From Caenorhabditis remanei (lineage: Eukaryota > Nematoda > Chromadorea > Rhabditida > Rhabditidae): a DNA stretch of 64,000 nt. Positions 20,989 to 34,000 of the stretch are shown piece by piece. Numbering within the stretch: position 1 is the stretch's first letter; every line of letters begins with the position of its first letter. The stretch spans positions 15,748,001 through 15,812,000 of the forward strand of contig NC_071331.1 of the NCBI RefSeq assembly GCF_010183535.1, written 5' to 3'. The notes under the pieces are model-generated. The model was not told the origin of the DNA. It made no database searches and worked only from the letters and a program-made list of their open reading frames with translations. A program made the position numbers and the translations under genes.

Positions 20989-23900
20989 ATGGGTCTCGTG
21001 TTGATAGCCAAACGGAACAAGCCGTTGATCGCGATGATGTCTGTGATACTCCTCACTGCTATAGTATTTTTTGCCACGAGGTTTGTCGCATTCAATGTTT
21101 CGTCTGTTCTTTATTCATATGCTAAGTAGGCTTTTTCACCAGTCTATGTGGACGTATTCATGAATTTTCTTTAAGTTTTCTATAACTACAGTATACCTGC
21201 TGATGCGACGTACGCATTTTCATGTAGTTTCTGATGTGATGTGTGTAAACACCGCTGCATTTCTTTTTTCGCGAAATTTGTCCACCTGGATTCGTTTTTT
21301 CGTTCCTTTTAGTCAGAAAAACTTGCATCCTTTCAATAATAAGTTGTTAATTTATTCTAAAACTCATAATGCCTCAAAACATTCTCTTTTTGAGTTATAA
21401 ATCATCACGTAGCTAGCTATGACTGGTATTCAATCTAAAACTAGCCTAAAAATTAAAAAAAAATTCGGTTGTTTTTTACTAGACTAAATATTCTCGCTAA
21501 AAATTGTTATCGAGCACGGAAATTTCTATATAGATTCGCTATCATGTGAAGCCCTACGCGCGGAGTATCACCAAAAGCTTATCACATGAGCATTGAATAT
21601 TAAAATCCTATGTAGTGATAATTCACTCCTAGTTTTTCGTACTGTGTGAATAAGATATGTTCAAAAGCTTTATTGGTGAATTGACTAATTCACTAATGTC
21701 CAGGTGAGGACTATTCTGATGTAATATTATGGGACACTATTAGTTTTTCTATATGACTCTGACCCGAGGGATACTCCTATGTTTTAAATATTAAACTAAT
21801 CCTCTTCTTTTCGTGACGACAAACACAAATCCACACACTATCACCATCTGCCTGAAAATGTGCATGCGCAACAGCGTCTCTCGTGTTTGCCTCCTATATC
21901 TCGCAAATGTCTGTAGTTGTCCTCATCTCTTCCTAGATGATACTGGGCGGTCGAAGTGTGGTTGCGTCGAGAGGATTTTTGTTATCCGTTACTCGATTTG
22001 TTATGGGCTGTGCTGCAAGTCAGGAGAACTCCATCGCCACCGTGTCATCATCTTCAAACACCACAACAACGTCAACCAGCAACAATTCACAAAAATGGGC
22101 GATCTCTCGGGCTCCGCAAGGGTCTCAACCGATCAATAAAAATCTGACACAGGCAAGATTCGATCCTTGTGTAGTTCTAGATTCTATCTGGTTCTGTGTA
22201 GGTTGCCGCGATACATACTTCATCGATGGATTCCGGAAGCTCAACGGTGCAATTCCCATCTCCTCGTGGTAGTCTGACGACTGCTGTTTCTTCTTCATCA
22301 TCTGGAGCTCAACGAAAAATGTCGGCAGACTCGGAGAGAAGTTTGCACACAAGGTTGCGTGATAGTGTTGTCGTTTCATGTGTTTGTGTCGTTTTCCTCC
22401 CAAAAAAGAGGATTCCGTCAGATAATCTTCGATAACGTTACTCGAATGAAAGCACCGCGAGGCGTTTTATTCAGTATCAGCTTATTAATTTGGGAAGAAT
22501 ATATATTTATAGCTCTAAGAAAATTTTTGTATTGGAAAAGTTCGAAAACAACCATCTTTCCTCATTCTCGCAAGTTTTTTAAAATTAGTTATTTTGTCTT
22601 TTCCACATTCTAAAGTAAATAGGAGTGTAGGCGTATTTAATGAACTTTGCCCATTCCTTGAATTTTCCTCTTTTGACACACGGGCGGTGTCAGCTGATAA
22701 GGTGCACTTAGACACGAAATGCCAAACGAAATGTTGCCTATAATTATGCAACCTCTTTTCTATAAATTTATGTGTTGGTGAAACTTTAAATTGTGTTATC
22801 GAGTTTACTTTTTAGTGAAATCTCACATGTTTAAAATTTTGTTAACAATAATTTCGCGTGTTACACTTTCCTATAGCTGTTTTCCACGTTTACAATCGAT
22901 TGGAATATTTAAAGAACATATGAAATAAAATCTAGCATAACAAAAATGTTCTCTTGGCTCTTCTGTGGTCGTTGCTTTCGTAATCCAAATAAGTTCGTTG
23001 CAATTATAATTATAATTAGGTTCATTTTGGTTACGGTCTCATCATAATAGCATCCAATTCTACGTATATTCCCATATATATTCTCAACTTTCCGTCAACA
23101 ACTACTATATATTTTCAGACCTTTGACGGATACGGCTGTCATCCACAAAACTCAGACGTCAACAATGAGTACTGGAGCCGGAGATTCCCCTGCATACCAA
23201 GCCATTGAGCGAGGATCGCTATACAGCTTGGATTACAGAGTGTTCATAAGTGAGTGGCATCATCCATTTCTTTTGTAACGACAACATTTTCAGAGGGGCC
23301 TCAAGGAATCGTTTCCCCATGGCACGATATCCCATTGTTTGCCGATAAAGATAAATCCATCTACAATATGATTGTTGAAATTCCTCGCTGGACAAATGCT
23401 AAGATGGAAATGGCTACCAAAGAACCATTCTCGCCGATCAAGCAAGACGAGAAGAAAGGTGTTGCTCGCTTTGTTCATAACATCTTCCCTCATAAAGGAT
23501 ACATCTGGAACTACGGAGCTCTTCCACAAACCTGGGAAGACCCCAATCATGTTGTCCCAGACACTGGAGCTAAAGGAGACAACGATCCTATCGATGTTAT
23601 CGAAATTGGATCGAAAGTTGCGGGACGTGGAGCCGTACTCCAGGTGAAAGTACTCGGAACACTTGCTCTCATTGACGAGGGAGAAACTGATTGGAAGCTG
23701 GTAGCCATCGACGTCAACGATGAGAACGCTGATCAACTCAACGATATCAGCGACGTCGAGAAAGTTTATCCTGGGTTGTTGACGGTAAAAACAGATCTGT
23801 GTTCCTGTCTAACATCAAAATTTTCAGGCTACTGTTGAATGGTTCCGCAACTACAAAATCCCAGCTGGAAAACCAGCCAATGAGTTCGCCTTCAATGGAG

Positions 23901-24177
23901 ACTACAAAAACCGCGATTACGCCAATAAAGTCATTGGTGAGACGAACGAGTTCTGGAAAGCACTGATGAAGGAAGCTTCTCCGGCTCTCAACACGTAAAG
24001 GATCCCTAAATTTGTAAATTATAAAACAAGATAATTTCCAGCATTTCTCATGTCCCAGAAGCAGTTCACCAAGCTACCGATGAAGCTGTTACTGCTGCTG
24101 TCGAATCGACTCCAGAACATGGCGCTTCTGCTGCTCTCCCAGGAGACGTTGATAAGTGGCATTTCGTTCAAGGATGA
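20989..24177 (+). CDS. pyp-1: Inorganic pyrophosphatase with alternative N-terminal exons
   Basis: Core exons 23165-23249, 23294-23784, 23828-23994, 24042-24177 (292 aa from the ATG at 23165) hydrolyse PPi to phosphate; the family I signature is DNDPIDVIE, with [14 protein letters not shown] and [12 protein letters not shown] nearby. An upstream exon (from 23119) is open in the same frame ([15 protein letters not shown]) and accepts phase 2. Three separate upstream starts end in phase 2 and fit it: 20989-21080 ([12 protein letters not shown] plus a hydrophobic anchor; 338 aa total); 22003-22152 joined to 22202-22353 ([10 protein letters not shown], an N-myristoylation/palmitoylation type start; 408 aa, close to the length I recall for C. 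elegans PYP-1); and 22946-22992 ([16 protein letters not shown]; 323 aa). The 22153-22201 intron uses a GC donor. C. elegans pyp-1 is required for gut and larval development. Confidence 0.9.
22153..22201 (+). other. GC-AG intron in a pyp-1 alternative 5' exon pair
   Basis: The exon ends ACACAG and the intron begins GCAAGA; the acceptor is CTGTGTAG. At 49 bp it has the standard length, and its removal joins LTQ to VAA in frame. GC donors are rare (well under a few percent) in nematodes and often mark regulated splicing. Confidence 0.6.
22693..22701 (+). promoter_or_regulatory. Candidate GATA-factor site upstream of the MFSW-type pyp-1 start
   Basis: CTGATAAGG matches the extended intestinal GATA consensus (ACTGATAA). 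It lies 250 bp upstream of the 22946 start and directly next to a GC box (22682-22689). A single short match, so weak evidence. Confidence 0.25.
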
Positions 24178-25600
24178 CTAGGACGTGTCGATGGTCGCTC
24201 AGCATCGGCAAAACTTTAAAATTATTGCACTCTTCATCCCGTGATTTTCACAACTAAATTCTTATTTTTATTTCTTCAGCATATTTTCTTATTTCATTCC
24301 ATTGTTTATAATTTTAACTTTAAAAAAAGTCTCGTACGTCTTCATAAGGATTGAGTTTAGTATTCTGGTTTTTTGCCAATTCAAAGACTTATTTTCGTTT
24401 ATCCCGCTTGGCAATTAATCACGTATATCACAAGCAACTGGTCGACACATTTGTTGTCCGTATTGGCAACAATAGAATATTAGAGACAGATTTCTTGCTG
24501 ATATGCGTAAACTTTCACGGATCTTTAGTTTTAAAGAAATCGGCGCTCGTTTCTCTCAAGCATTTAAACGAAAGTTTTGTATGAAAATAAGCTTGAAAAC
24601 CCCAGAAATGTCTTTGTTGAGAGGCTCCCCACGAATTCCGTGGAATAAAAATTCAGTGGAAAATAAGCGGAGTTTCAATTGCAATATCGTCGCGCACTTT
24701 TTCAGCGATTTAATTTTTTTTTTCGTGGAGAAATTTCAGCCTAGTTTTTTTTTCGCAAATGTATAGTATCACCTAATTCGAATCCTATGAAAATATTCTC
24801 AAACTTTTGCCTACAAGAAATCCACACATTTTTACATCTAAAGAATCATGCGGCGATACTGCAATTTCAAACCCGCCCATTTTCCACTGATTTTTTTCCA
24901 TCGAGTTTTGCTTCCACAGAATCAGTGAGGTCTCTTTATTGAACGTTATAATGCAACGGCGCTCTGCTGAACGAATTGTTTGAGGACCCCAGATGGGCCC
25001 AGCGCCATCTTTTTAGGCGTCATCTTTTCTAATTATCAGCCTTTACCGGTCAAAAAAGTGTGATCAGTTTTTCGCCCGGCGCGAATTTTCGTCATGGTTC
25101 ATTTCATGATCCTCTGTCATTTTCGTTTTGTTTCGTAATCTCTTCGCTTCTTGTGTCTCTTATGGCAAAGGAAAACTTCACCCCTCTGCAGCGCACTGAA
25201 TAGTTCATTTCAGAACAAGATCTTCTGCTCTCCGAATACTTTCTAATTGGATGCAGTTTCTTGTTTAAACTATAGTTGTTTGTCAATAGAGCGAAAATAT
25301 TTTCAAAAAAAAAGAATGTATTATCGATAGCTTTTGATTACTGAAAGAACGAATTCGAAAATTGTTCTATAGCATGATATTCTGCAAATCATGAGATTTC
25401 AGAGGAACTGATCTATAATAATACTGTTCTTAATTTGCGATGAAGTTTCTAGAAAATATGAGTTTTGAGATAAATTCAAGTCAGTATGTTGAAATATCTC
25501 GATCATTATCTTTTACTTTTACACTTTTCCTCTGTTTTATCTACGATCTGTTAATTTTAACTTGGTTTATCTTTTCAGTGGTTCAAATCTCAATTCATCT
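24178..25600. other. Intergenic, pyp-1 to uba-1
   Basis: About 1.4 kb with no supportable exon. The GC-richer patch at 24950-25090 (GGCGCTCTGCTGAACG, GATGGGCCCAGCGCC) is the likeliest promoter area for uba-1. The uba-1 leader acceptor (CTTTTCAG) ends at 25578. Confidence 0.45.
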
Positions 25601-28600
25601 ATGACTTCCATTCTTGAACAAGCTTCGACCAACAACGCTTCTCCTAAGTCTATCATCAACAAGCAACGCCAAGGAGAGCACGAGTGTCCACCAGCTAAGC
25701 GATCCAAGGCTAGCGACGACGACGAACCTGTGAAAAACGGAAACGGAACGTCGGCCGAGGCACTGAAACAACAAACATTGTCTGGAGCAACGGTAAGTGA
25801 GAAAATTTTTTCTCGAAGCGATCATAAATAGAAACGGTTTCCGACGCTGTGAAACTTTTCTAACTTTCTAGTAAGCAGGCCCAGTAGACGATGATATTAT
25901 TGCAATCATCAGGTCTATAAAACTTCAATATCCGACTCGCACTGCCCAAAATACGGCATTTCCTCGCTCCCTCTTCTTTGATCTTCATACACTCAAAAAT
26001 TTACGGCGAAGTTGCCCAGGCAACCGCTCAAAAGCCGTCAAAGATATGCAGCCTCATAACTAACGGTGAATAATAATAACGCATTGTTGTGGTTGTAAAA
26101 GCGACCGACCGCGGTTCTCAAAATGCATATTCTCTGGTATTTAGTTTAGTATTATTTTTTCGTTATGTATATGGAATACATCAGACAATTTGATTCGGGT
26201 TGGCACATGCCAATGAAAGTGAGTTTGAAATGGTTCATAATTTCCGTTTTCTACGATATCAAGAAGAGATAGTTTGAGGAAATGAACAAAAATGAGAAAA
26301 AATGAGGGTTCGCTAGACCTTTGCAATAAATCTCAGAAATTATACAAATAATTTACGATTATCATAATTCTTGATTTGAAGCTATACTTTAAAACCTAGT
26401 ACTTTTATGTTATTTAGAAGCCGTTGTGTTGCTTCTGTACAGATGCTTTGGTTATTTGTTTTCCGAACCAATATTTTCTCTTTCTCTAAGTCTCCATTAG
26501 TCATCATTTTCATTCTACTTTTTCACGAATTTCTGTCGTTTGCGGAGAATCGAGAGAACAATTCATATTTTCAATGATTCATTCATGATCGCAAAACTGT
26601 TATCAGTTAGATTCCAGTTTGCTCTTTATTTCACACCTGGATGATAATATTTCATGTTCATTATACGAAAACATTCTAGAATCTACAGATCGATATTCTT
26701 TTGTAAGGACACTTATTCTTGTAATGCCCCAGTTAGGTCAGCACTATTCGAAAAGGGACGGGCGGTTAGACTGTCCATCTGCGTTGTGTATCTGCGTCTC
26801 TCCTCTTTCTCATTTGTTTTTTGCGTTTCTATTTCGCAACGTTGTCAGTTTGTGTAGTACGCTCTCTACGACGTTCGTTTCCTCAGTCTTACCGCTAGTT
26901 TGCTCTCATATTTTTAACTTTGATACGTGGCATCCGTGGCAGACTGAGCGTGCGCCAAACGTATTCTCGCGTAATATTTCCTCATTGATTTTATTCCAGA
27001 AATCGGGATCTGTCAGCGTGGGCTCTACGACAAGTGGAGGACAAGAAAGTGAAAAAATGGATACAACCAACAATGCAGGTGGAGCCAGTGGAAACTCGGA
27101 CGAGCTTCTTGATAAAAACCTCTATTCTCGGCAAATGTAAGTTATTTGACAACCTTCCTGTCAGCAACATCGATCGCCGCCTTGGACCAGCCTCTACAAT
27201 GAACGCAAGTTCGGTTTTGGGTCCGACCGCCCTTCTTTCTCATATCTTAAAATTTGCGGACATTGAGACAGATGGACAGACTCGCCATGCGCTTTATATA
27301 TAAGAATGATTTTTCAATAACTTTTTGTTCTTCAGTTACACTCTTGGAGAGTCGGCTATGGTCAATCTTCGCACCGCATCTGTGCTCATTTCTGGACTCG
27401 GCTCTGTTGGTGTGGAGATCGCTAAGAATCTCATTCTTGGAGGAGTGCGACATGTCACCATTCATGATACCAAATTGGCCAAATGGTCTGATCTCTCCGC
27501 TCAATATTACCTTCGGGAGGCTGATATCGGAAACAACCGTGCATCATCATGCTTCGAACGGCTTGCCGAGCTCAACGACAGCGTCAACGTTGAACTTTCC
27601 ACCAGTGATCTCACAGAAGAATTTGTAAAGAACTTCGATGTGAGTTAAAAAAAACTTTTTTATTTTCGCCCGAGTGTTTTTCCTGTATTTTATTCTACAT
27701 TATTTCCAGCTCGTCGTTCTCACTGATGCAAACCGATCTACACAGCGTCTGGTTTCTTCCTGGACCAGATCTCACAATCGTCGAATTTTGATTGCCGATG
27801 CTCGTGGTGTGTTCTCGTACATTTTCAACGATTTCGGAAATAACTTTCGTATTGATGATGCCACTGGAGAACAAGTTCGCGAGTTTTTCATCGAGCACAT
27901 TGATCGAATCACTGGTGAAGTCACAACTTTGGAGAACTTGTTCCATGGATTAGAGGACGGAGATCATGTGACATTCTCTGAAGTGAAAGGCCTTGACGGT
28001 ATCAACGGATGTGAGCCAATCAAAATTACTGTCAAGAATGCATCGAAGTTCAACATTGGTGATGCCGCAGCTTCATTCCCAGATTATCTAGAAGGAGGAA
28101 GATGTCGTCAAGTAAAGGTTCCCATCACGGTTAATCACGTGCCATTCGAAAAATCGCTGGAAGAACCCGAATTTGGAATATGGGACTACGCAAAGTTCGA
28201 GTATCCAGCTCAGCTTCATGCACTTTGGACTGCTCTCTATGCATTTGAAGAAAAACATGGACGATCTCCTGTTCCGCGTTCATTGGAAGATGTTGAATTG
28301 CTAAAAACTTTCATCCCATCCGGAACTGAAGAAATTCCTGAGCAGTTGATTCAAATGTTCTCATTTTCTGCTGCTGGAAACCTCGTGACCGTCTCCTCTG
28401 TGGTTGGAGGAATAGCCGCTCAGGAAGCTATGAAAGGAGTCACTCATCATATGACGCCTTTGAAACAATGGTTGCATTTGGACCACGTCGAGGCTTTACC
28501 GGGAGACTGGACTGCTTTCGATAATTCTAAACTTTCGGAATCGGACTGTCGACCAAGACAATCTCGTTACGATGGACAAGCCGCTGTATTCGGTTGGCCT

Positions 28601-30587
28601 TTCCAAGAGTGCCTGTTCCGCCAGCGTTGGTTTGTTGTCGGAGCCGGAGCTATCGGATGTGAATTACTCAAGAACTTGGCAATGATGGGAGTAGCTTGTG
28701 GTGAAGATGGTCTCATTAAAATCACGGATATGGATCAGATCGAAATTTCAAATCTGAACAGACAGTTTCTTTTCAGGCGTAAAGATGTTGGGGTATGTTT
28801 TTAACCCTTCTTTAATTCTCCCTTCATTATTTCTTTTCAGGGCAAGAAATCTGAGTGTGCCGCTAAGGCTGTTACTGCATTCAACTCGGATGTTCGTATT
28901 GAAGCTCTCGCTGACCGCGTTGGACTTGAAACTGAACATATCTTCAACGATGAGTTCTTTGGACAACTAAATGGAGTGGCCAATGCACTTGATAATGTGG
29001 ATGCTAGAAGATACATGGATCGTCGCTGTGTATACTACCGCTTGCCACTTCTTGAGTCTGGAACCATGGGTACAAAGGGAAACACTCAAGTTGTTTACCC
29101 ATATCTCACTGAGTCTTACTCTTCATCAGTTGATCCACCAGAGAAAGAAATTCCAGTTTGCACTTTGAAGAACTTCCCGAATGAAATTCAACATACAATC
29201 CAATGGGCAAGAGAACAGTTCGAAACTTTCTTTGCTTCACCTGGAGAGATGGCAAACAAGTACCTTTCGGATGAGCGTGCATTCAATGAAAATATTGAAA
29301 AGCTCATCTCAGGACAACAAATTGATATTCTTCAAAAAGTCAAAGATGCACTAATTGATGCCCGCCCATCATCAGCTGAAGATTGCATTCACTGGGCGCG
29401 TCAACAGTTCCAAGAGCTCTATCACAATGCCATTGCACAAATGCTTCATTCGTTCCCACCAGATCAGCTGACTGATTCCGGAGCGAAATTCTGGTCGGGT
29501 GCTAAGCGATGCCCACATGTTCTAAACTTCGACCCATCCAAAGAAGAGCACTTCAATTTCGTCTACGCAGCTTCTATTCTCAAGGCTGAAATGTACGGAG
29601 TTCAACCAATTCTTGATCGCGAAGAGGTTATTCGCATTGCTTTGTCAATCAACCCAGAGCCTTTCGAGCCACGTTCCGGCATCAAGATTGCTGTAACTGA
29701 GGCAGAGGCAAAAGAACAAAACGAACGAGGTGCTTCGAGTCTTGCTACGGACGACGACGCTGCTATTGAAACTTTGAAGTTGAAGCTGGCAACGTTGAAT
29801 GTGGGAACTACGAGGAAGTTGAATTGCATTGATTTTGAAAAAGATGATGACTCTAATCACCACATGGAATTCATCGCGGCAGCTTCGAATCTTCGTGCTG
29901 AAAACTATGATATTTTGCCAGCCGATCGAATGAAGACCAAACAAATCGCTGGAAAAATTATCCCTGCCATCGCTACCACCACTGCCGCTGTAGCGGGTCT
30001 CGTCTGCGTTGAGCTTTACAAGGTATTTATTTAACTACGCTATTTTATATGATCGAACGATCTGCTTTTGTTTTGTTACAAATATTTCATTGTTTTAGGT
30101 AATCGATGCTAACGGAGTTCCAAAAACACCAATTGAACGGTTCAAGAATACTTTCCTCAATCTTTCAATGCCATTCTTCTCGTCTGCTGAGCCGATAGCT
30201 GCGCCAAAAAAGACGTACATGGACAAAGAGTTTACGCTCTGGGACAGAATTGATGTTCAAGGACCTCTCACTCTGCAAGAGTTCATTGATGAGGTTCAAA
30301 AGCAAACTGGTTGCGAGATGTCCATGTTGTCTGCGGGAGCGTGTCTTCTTTTCTCCTTCTTCATGAATGGCGCTAAAAAACAAGAGAGACTCAAAACTGA
30401 GTAAGTAAATTTCATCATGAGTTTAGAACAGCTTGTTGAATTATGAAATTTCAGAGTCAAAGCTGTCTATGAGGAATTACTCAAGAAACCACTCCACGAA
30501 TCAGTTCGCGCAATTGTCCTCGAGCCAATGATGACGGATCCAAATGATGAGGACGTTGAAGTTCCATACATCCGATATGCTTTCTAA
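25601..30587 (+). CDS. uba-1: Ubiquitin-activating enzyme E1
   Basis: Seven exons: 25601-25792, 27000-27136, 27336-27639, 27710-28792, 28841-30022, 30099-30400, 30455-30587; 1110 aa, full length for UBA1. It adenylates ubiquitin and transfers it to its own cysteine and then to E2s. In order: a nematode-specific N-terminal extension with a basic NLS-like PPAKRSK; inactive adenylation half ([28 protein letters not shown]); active half with [15 protein letters not shown] and [16 protein letters not shown]; catalytic cysteine in [11 protein letters not shown] (codon 29159-29161); C-terminal ubiquitin-fold domain ending VPYIRYAF. Intron 1 is 1.2 kb and could host another promoter; an internal ATG at 27056-27058 would give a short nuclear-signal-free form, as has been described for E1 elsewhere. 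Single-copy and essential. Confidence 0.97.
25793..26999 (+). other. uba-1 first intron, 1.2 kb
   Basis: By far the longest intron of the gene. It contains a GC box GGGCGGTT at 26760-26767 but no alternative first exon with a matching phase that I could support. The open frame 26619-27140 is intron read into exon 2. Confidence 0.5.
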
Positions 30588-31052
30588 ACATCACTTTAAT
30601 AGTTTGATGTAACAATTTTCTCGCTTCTTTTGTCCAACACGAGTGCTTGGACGTTTTATTTATTTTTTATCATCTTTAATTTCTGTTCTTTAACGGAATA
30701 CTTATTTATTTAAAGTATTAATTTTTGGGTGTGAGTTTCTTAGTGATCCCACAGTTTTGTCCCCGTACTTCATCATCTCTTCTTCACACGACCCTGTTTG
30801 AAACATTATTATTGTCCAATGAAATGTGTAAAGTGGTATTTAAGTTTTATTAAATCGAGGAAGAGTATGTTTAAACCGGTAATTGGGAGGAAAGACGAAT
30901 TGAAAATTGCACATTAACAGAAAGTGTTAGCGAGGGCTACTTATACAAAACTACGGAGTACTTCCCCATTGAGCAATAGAGAACCTCAACTTAGTCGTCA
31001 CAATTGTCCTAAAATATGGCATTTCGAAAGAGAAAAACGATTGAGATAAAGA
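30588..31052. other. Convergent 3' region, uba-1 / MAM protein
   Basis: About 465 bp between the two stop codons. AT-rich with no coding exon. The uba-1 3' UTR extends over several hundred AT-rich bases. Confidence 0.5.
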
Positions 31053-34000
31053 TTAACAAATAGCTTGATCGCTAATATCCGTGAAAACTATTTTCGAAAT
31101 TTCAAGAGATCCAGATTTTCCGGATTCCGAGAGTCGAGAAATGATGTAAACCTGAAATAATGAGATGACTATCTGTCAGATATTTCTTAATTTTAACTCA
31201 CTTTTGTATCACTAGCCAGCAATTCAATAAAATCATTTCCTTCTCTTCCTTCAACTTTGAAACAACTTTCTAATTCTTTCGTTCCACTATCATTACAAAT
31301 GAATAAGTTCGCATCGCCCTTCAAATAGAAATTCATTGATAAAAAACAGAAAAGAGAGAAATTCTGGATTCTCACCTGTAATTTATAATCGAAATGAAGT
31401 CGAGCAACGGTATTCAATCTGAACTGAGGGGATTCCAGAATAAAAACACGTTTCGAACGAGTCAAAAATGCATTCAATTTTCGTTGAGATACCTGAAAAC
31501 GCAGATATTTAGAAAATGGAAATGACTGGAATTCTCACTCCGTGCATTGCTGAATGTGGGACTTGAGAGCTTTCATAGAGACAAGCATGACCTAGATGGA
31601 AGTCACAAGACAACAATCTGCAGACATTTGGATCAGGAATATCAGCAGTTGGTCGGAAAGTTTTTGATGAAAACTGTTTTGCAGCAGTTGGTGGACATAT
31701 CTGACCAGTTACAACAATATCATCAATCAATACCATTCCTTGATCCTCTGCTTCTGCTGAGAATGCAACACGGAATGGGCGACGAATACGTGGAAGGTCG
31801 ACGACTACGTCTCCACTGCTCGCATCTTGACAATCGAGGAGAGATGGTGAGGATTCTTCAACAAGGCAAACCTGTGAATAACTCATTGATTTGGAAACAA
31901 ATTAAAACTAGAACGAACCTTAATTTTTGCAGTTCCAGTAGTCCATAATTTGAATTGAACATGAACATTATCCAGTGCACACCTGACTACTTCAGACAAT
32001 AAAACAGCATTTCCACCAGTTTCGAATTTCGCTAATCCGAATTCTCCTTCTGGCATTTCAGATATTCCAGTCAATGAATACAACTTCTCATCATTGAGTG
32101 GACCATGTCCAACAGTCCAGGTGTTCGATGCAATATCAGATGATTCTTCATCTTGATTCAACATTCCCCATAGACAAGCAGATGCTCTTTTTGAGAAATC
32201 ACATGAAAGATCTTGTGCTGTATGAACATTTCGACTGAGAAGAAGTGATAACATTGGTGTAGAAACAAATGAATCTCCGATATCAAATACAGAGAGTGCA
32301 TCTGTACAAAGAGTTGCTCGATATGATATATCATCTACTATAACCATGTTATCAAAATCAGAATTTAAAGAAGAAACTCGGATGACAATCTGGAAACAGA
32401 GAACATTCATATGTATAACCCTCAAACGCCTTCATACCATAAAATTCTTCGTGGCTTTTCTGAATGTCAGTTTCACATTTGCAGGTGAACTTCCACGTGG
32501 AATCGGTACGCATTCAACATCTTTCAACATCAAATCCACAGCACATGCTTCCAATTCAATTTGTCCAAACTCCCAAAATCTGGAAAATTCGAAATTATCA
32601 AATGAAAATCGTTCCCAATGCCAATACCTAAACGTGAATTCATTCTCAGTTAAACTTTGACAAGTAATTGGATCAGATCTTAGAATATCCAACGACTTCT
32701 TTTGTGTTCCTTGTTCAACATACAGTACTGCATAACCACCACGTGGTCCTACGGTAGTTCCAGTTGCATTCAGAAGTAGCGGACTTGGAAGAATTGATGA
32801 GGAACGACGCCACATCTGAAAAGAATTTTGAAAGAATTTGGTTTAGAACATTGATTCCTGAAACCAACCACCATAGCATCTCCTCCAGATCTCCAACGAC
32901 ATTTCGAATCAAAATTATCACACTTTAATTCAGCAGCCGTATCAACGTGTTTTCCAGTTGCCCCTGTTTCCAATGCATTTGATTTGAAGTTGTCACCGAT
33001 ATCAACTGAACATTTCACTTTGAAAAACAATAAATTGAGCCAACAACTCACTTCCAACTTTACACAGACTGGCAGAATAAAGAATATTATCAATCATAAC
33101 AAATGATCCATCTGTATTTGAAATCTCATATGCACGGATTCCTATTCTGAATGGCTTTTCACGTGGAGGAATTTCAGCATGACATTCAGTATTCAATTGA
33201 ATTGTTCCACAATCCACGTATGGTTTCTCTTCAGATGGGTCATCAAATATCATTTTATAGCCACCTCGTCCATCATCTTCCAATAAAATTACTTCAACTC
33301 GAGCACTATTATACACCCAATATCTGAAAATATAACCAGTCGGTTTTCATTTCAAACTCAAATCTGTCTAACGTGAATGTCAAATTTCCAGTCGAATTCT
33401 GACAATTGATAGGCGATGAATAGAAGATTGCATGTTGTTCTTCTCTCTTCTTGTCACCAACAAATATCATTTTATCTCCTTGTTGAATCTTCGATGGTCC
33501 TGGGCCTACACGAAGAACTGGGAATTCGGTGTAATCAATCTTTTCAAAAAGATAAAAATCCTGGAATAAGAGTTATGGAAAATAAACTAGTTGAGAGTGA
33601 CTCACTCTCGAATCCATCTGTTTTTCATCAGCCATATTCTTCCATTGACATTTTTCAGGATGAGAAAAGTCACAGTTCAAGTCGGATGAGTGACGGATTG
33701 ATTTAGATGGAGTCCAGCCTGGAAATCTTTTGATTCACAGTATTAAAACGAAAGTTCTCTTTCTAACAATTCTCCATTTTGTATATTTCACACCTTTTCC
33801 CTGTATGACTTCATCGACAATGACACATTCATCTATTACCCAACACCTCGTTTTTAATTTGATTCATGTTCTGTGTACATCTTTTTCTCGTAAAAAGCGA
33901 AAAGACGTGTCAATTTCATTCTTCTCTCTCTCTGGATGTCCTTCTCTTGACCATATACAATTGTCGTCATGAAAAAGAGAGAGAGAGAAGCTGGTTTCAA

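Noticed and set aside
26619..27140. 173-codon plus-strand open frame
   Set aside because: The first two thirds are uba-1 intron 1 with skewed composition; only the end (from 27000) is real uba-1 exon 2.
31547..31948. 133-codon plus-strand frame
   Set aside because: Antisense to MAM exons that have conserved cysteines and correct splice sites on the minus strand.
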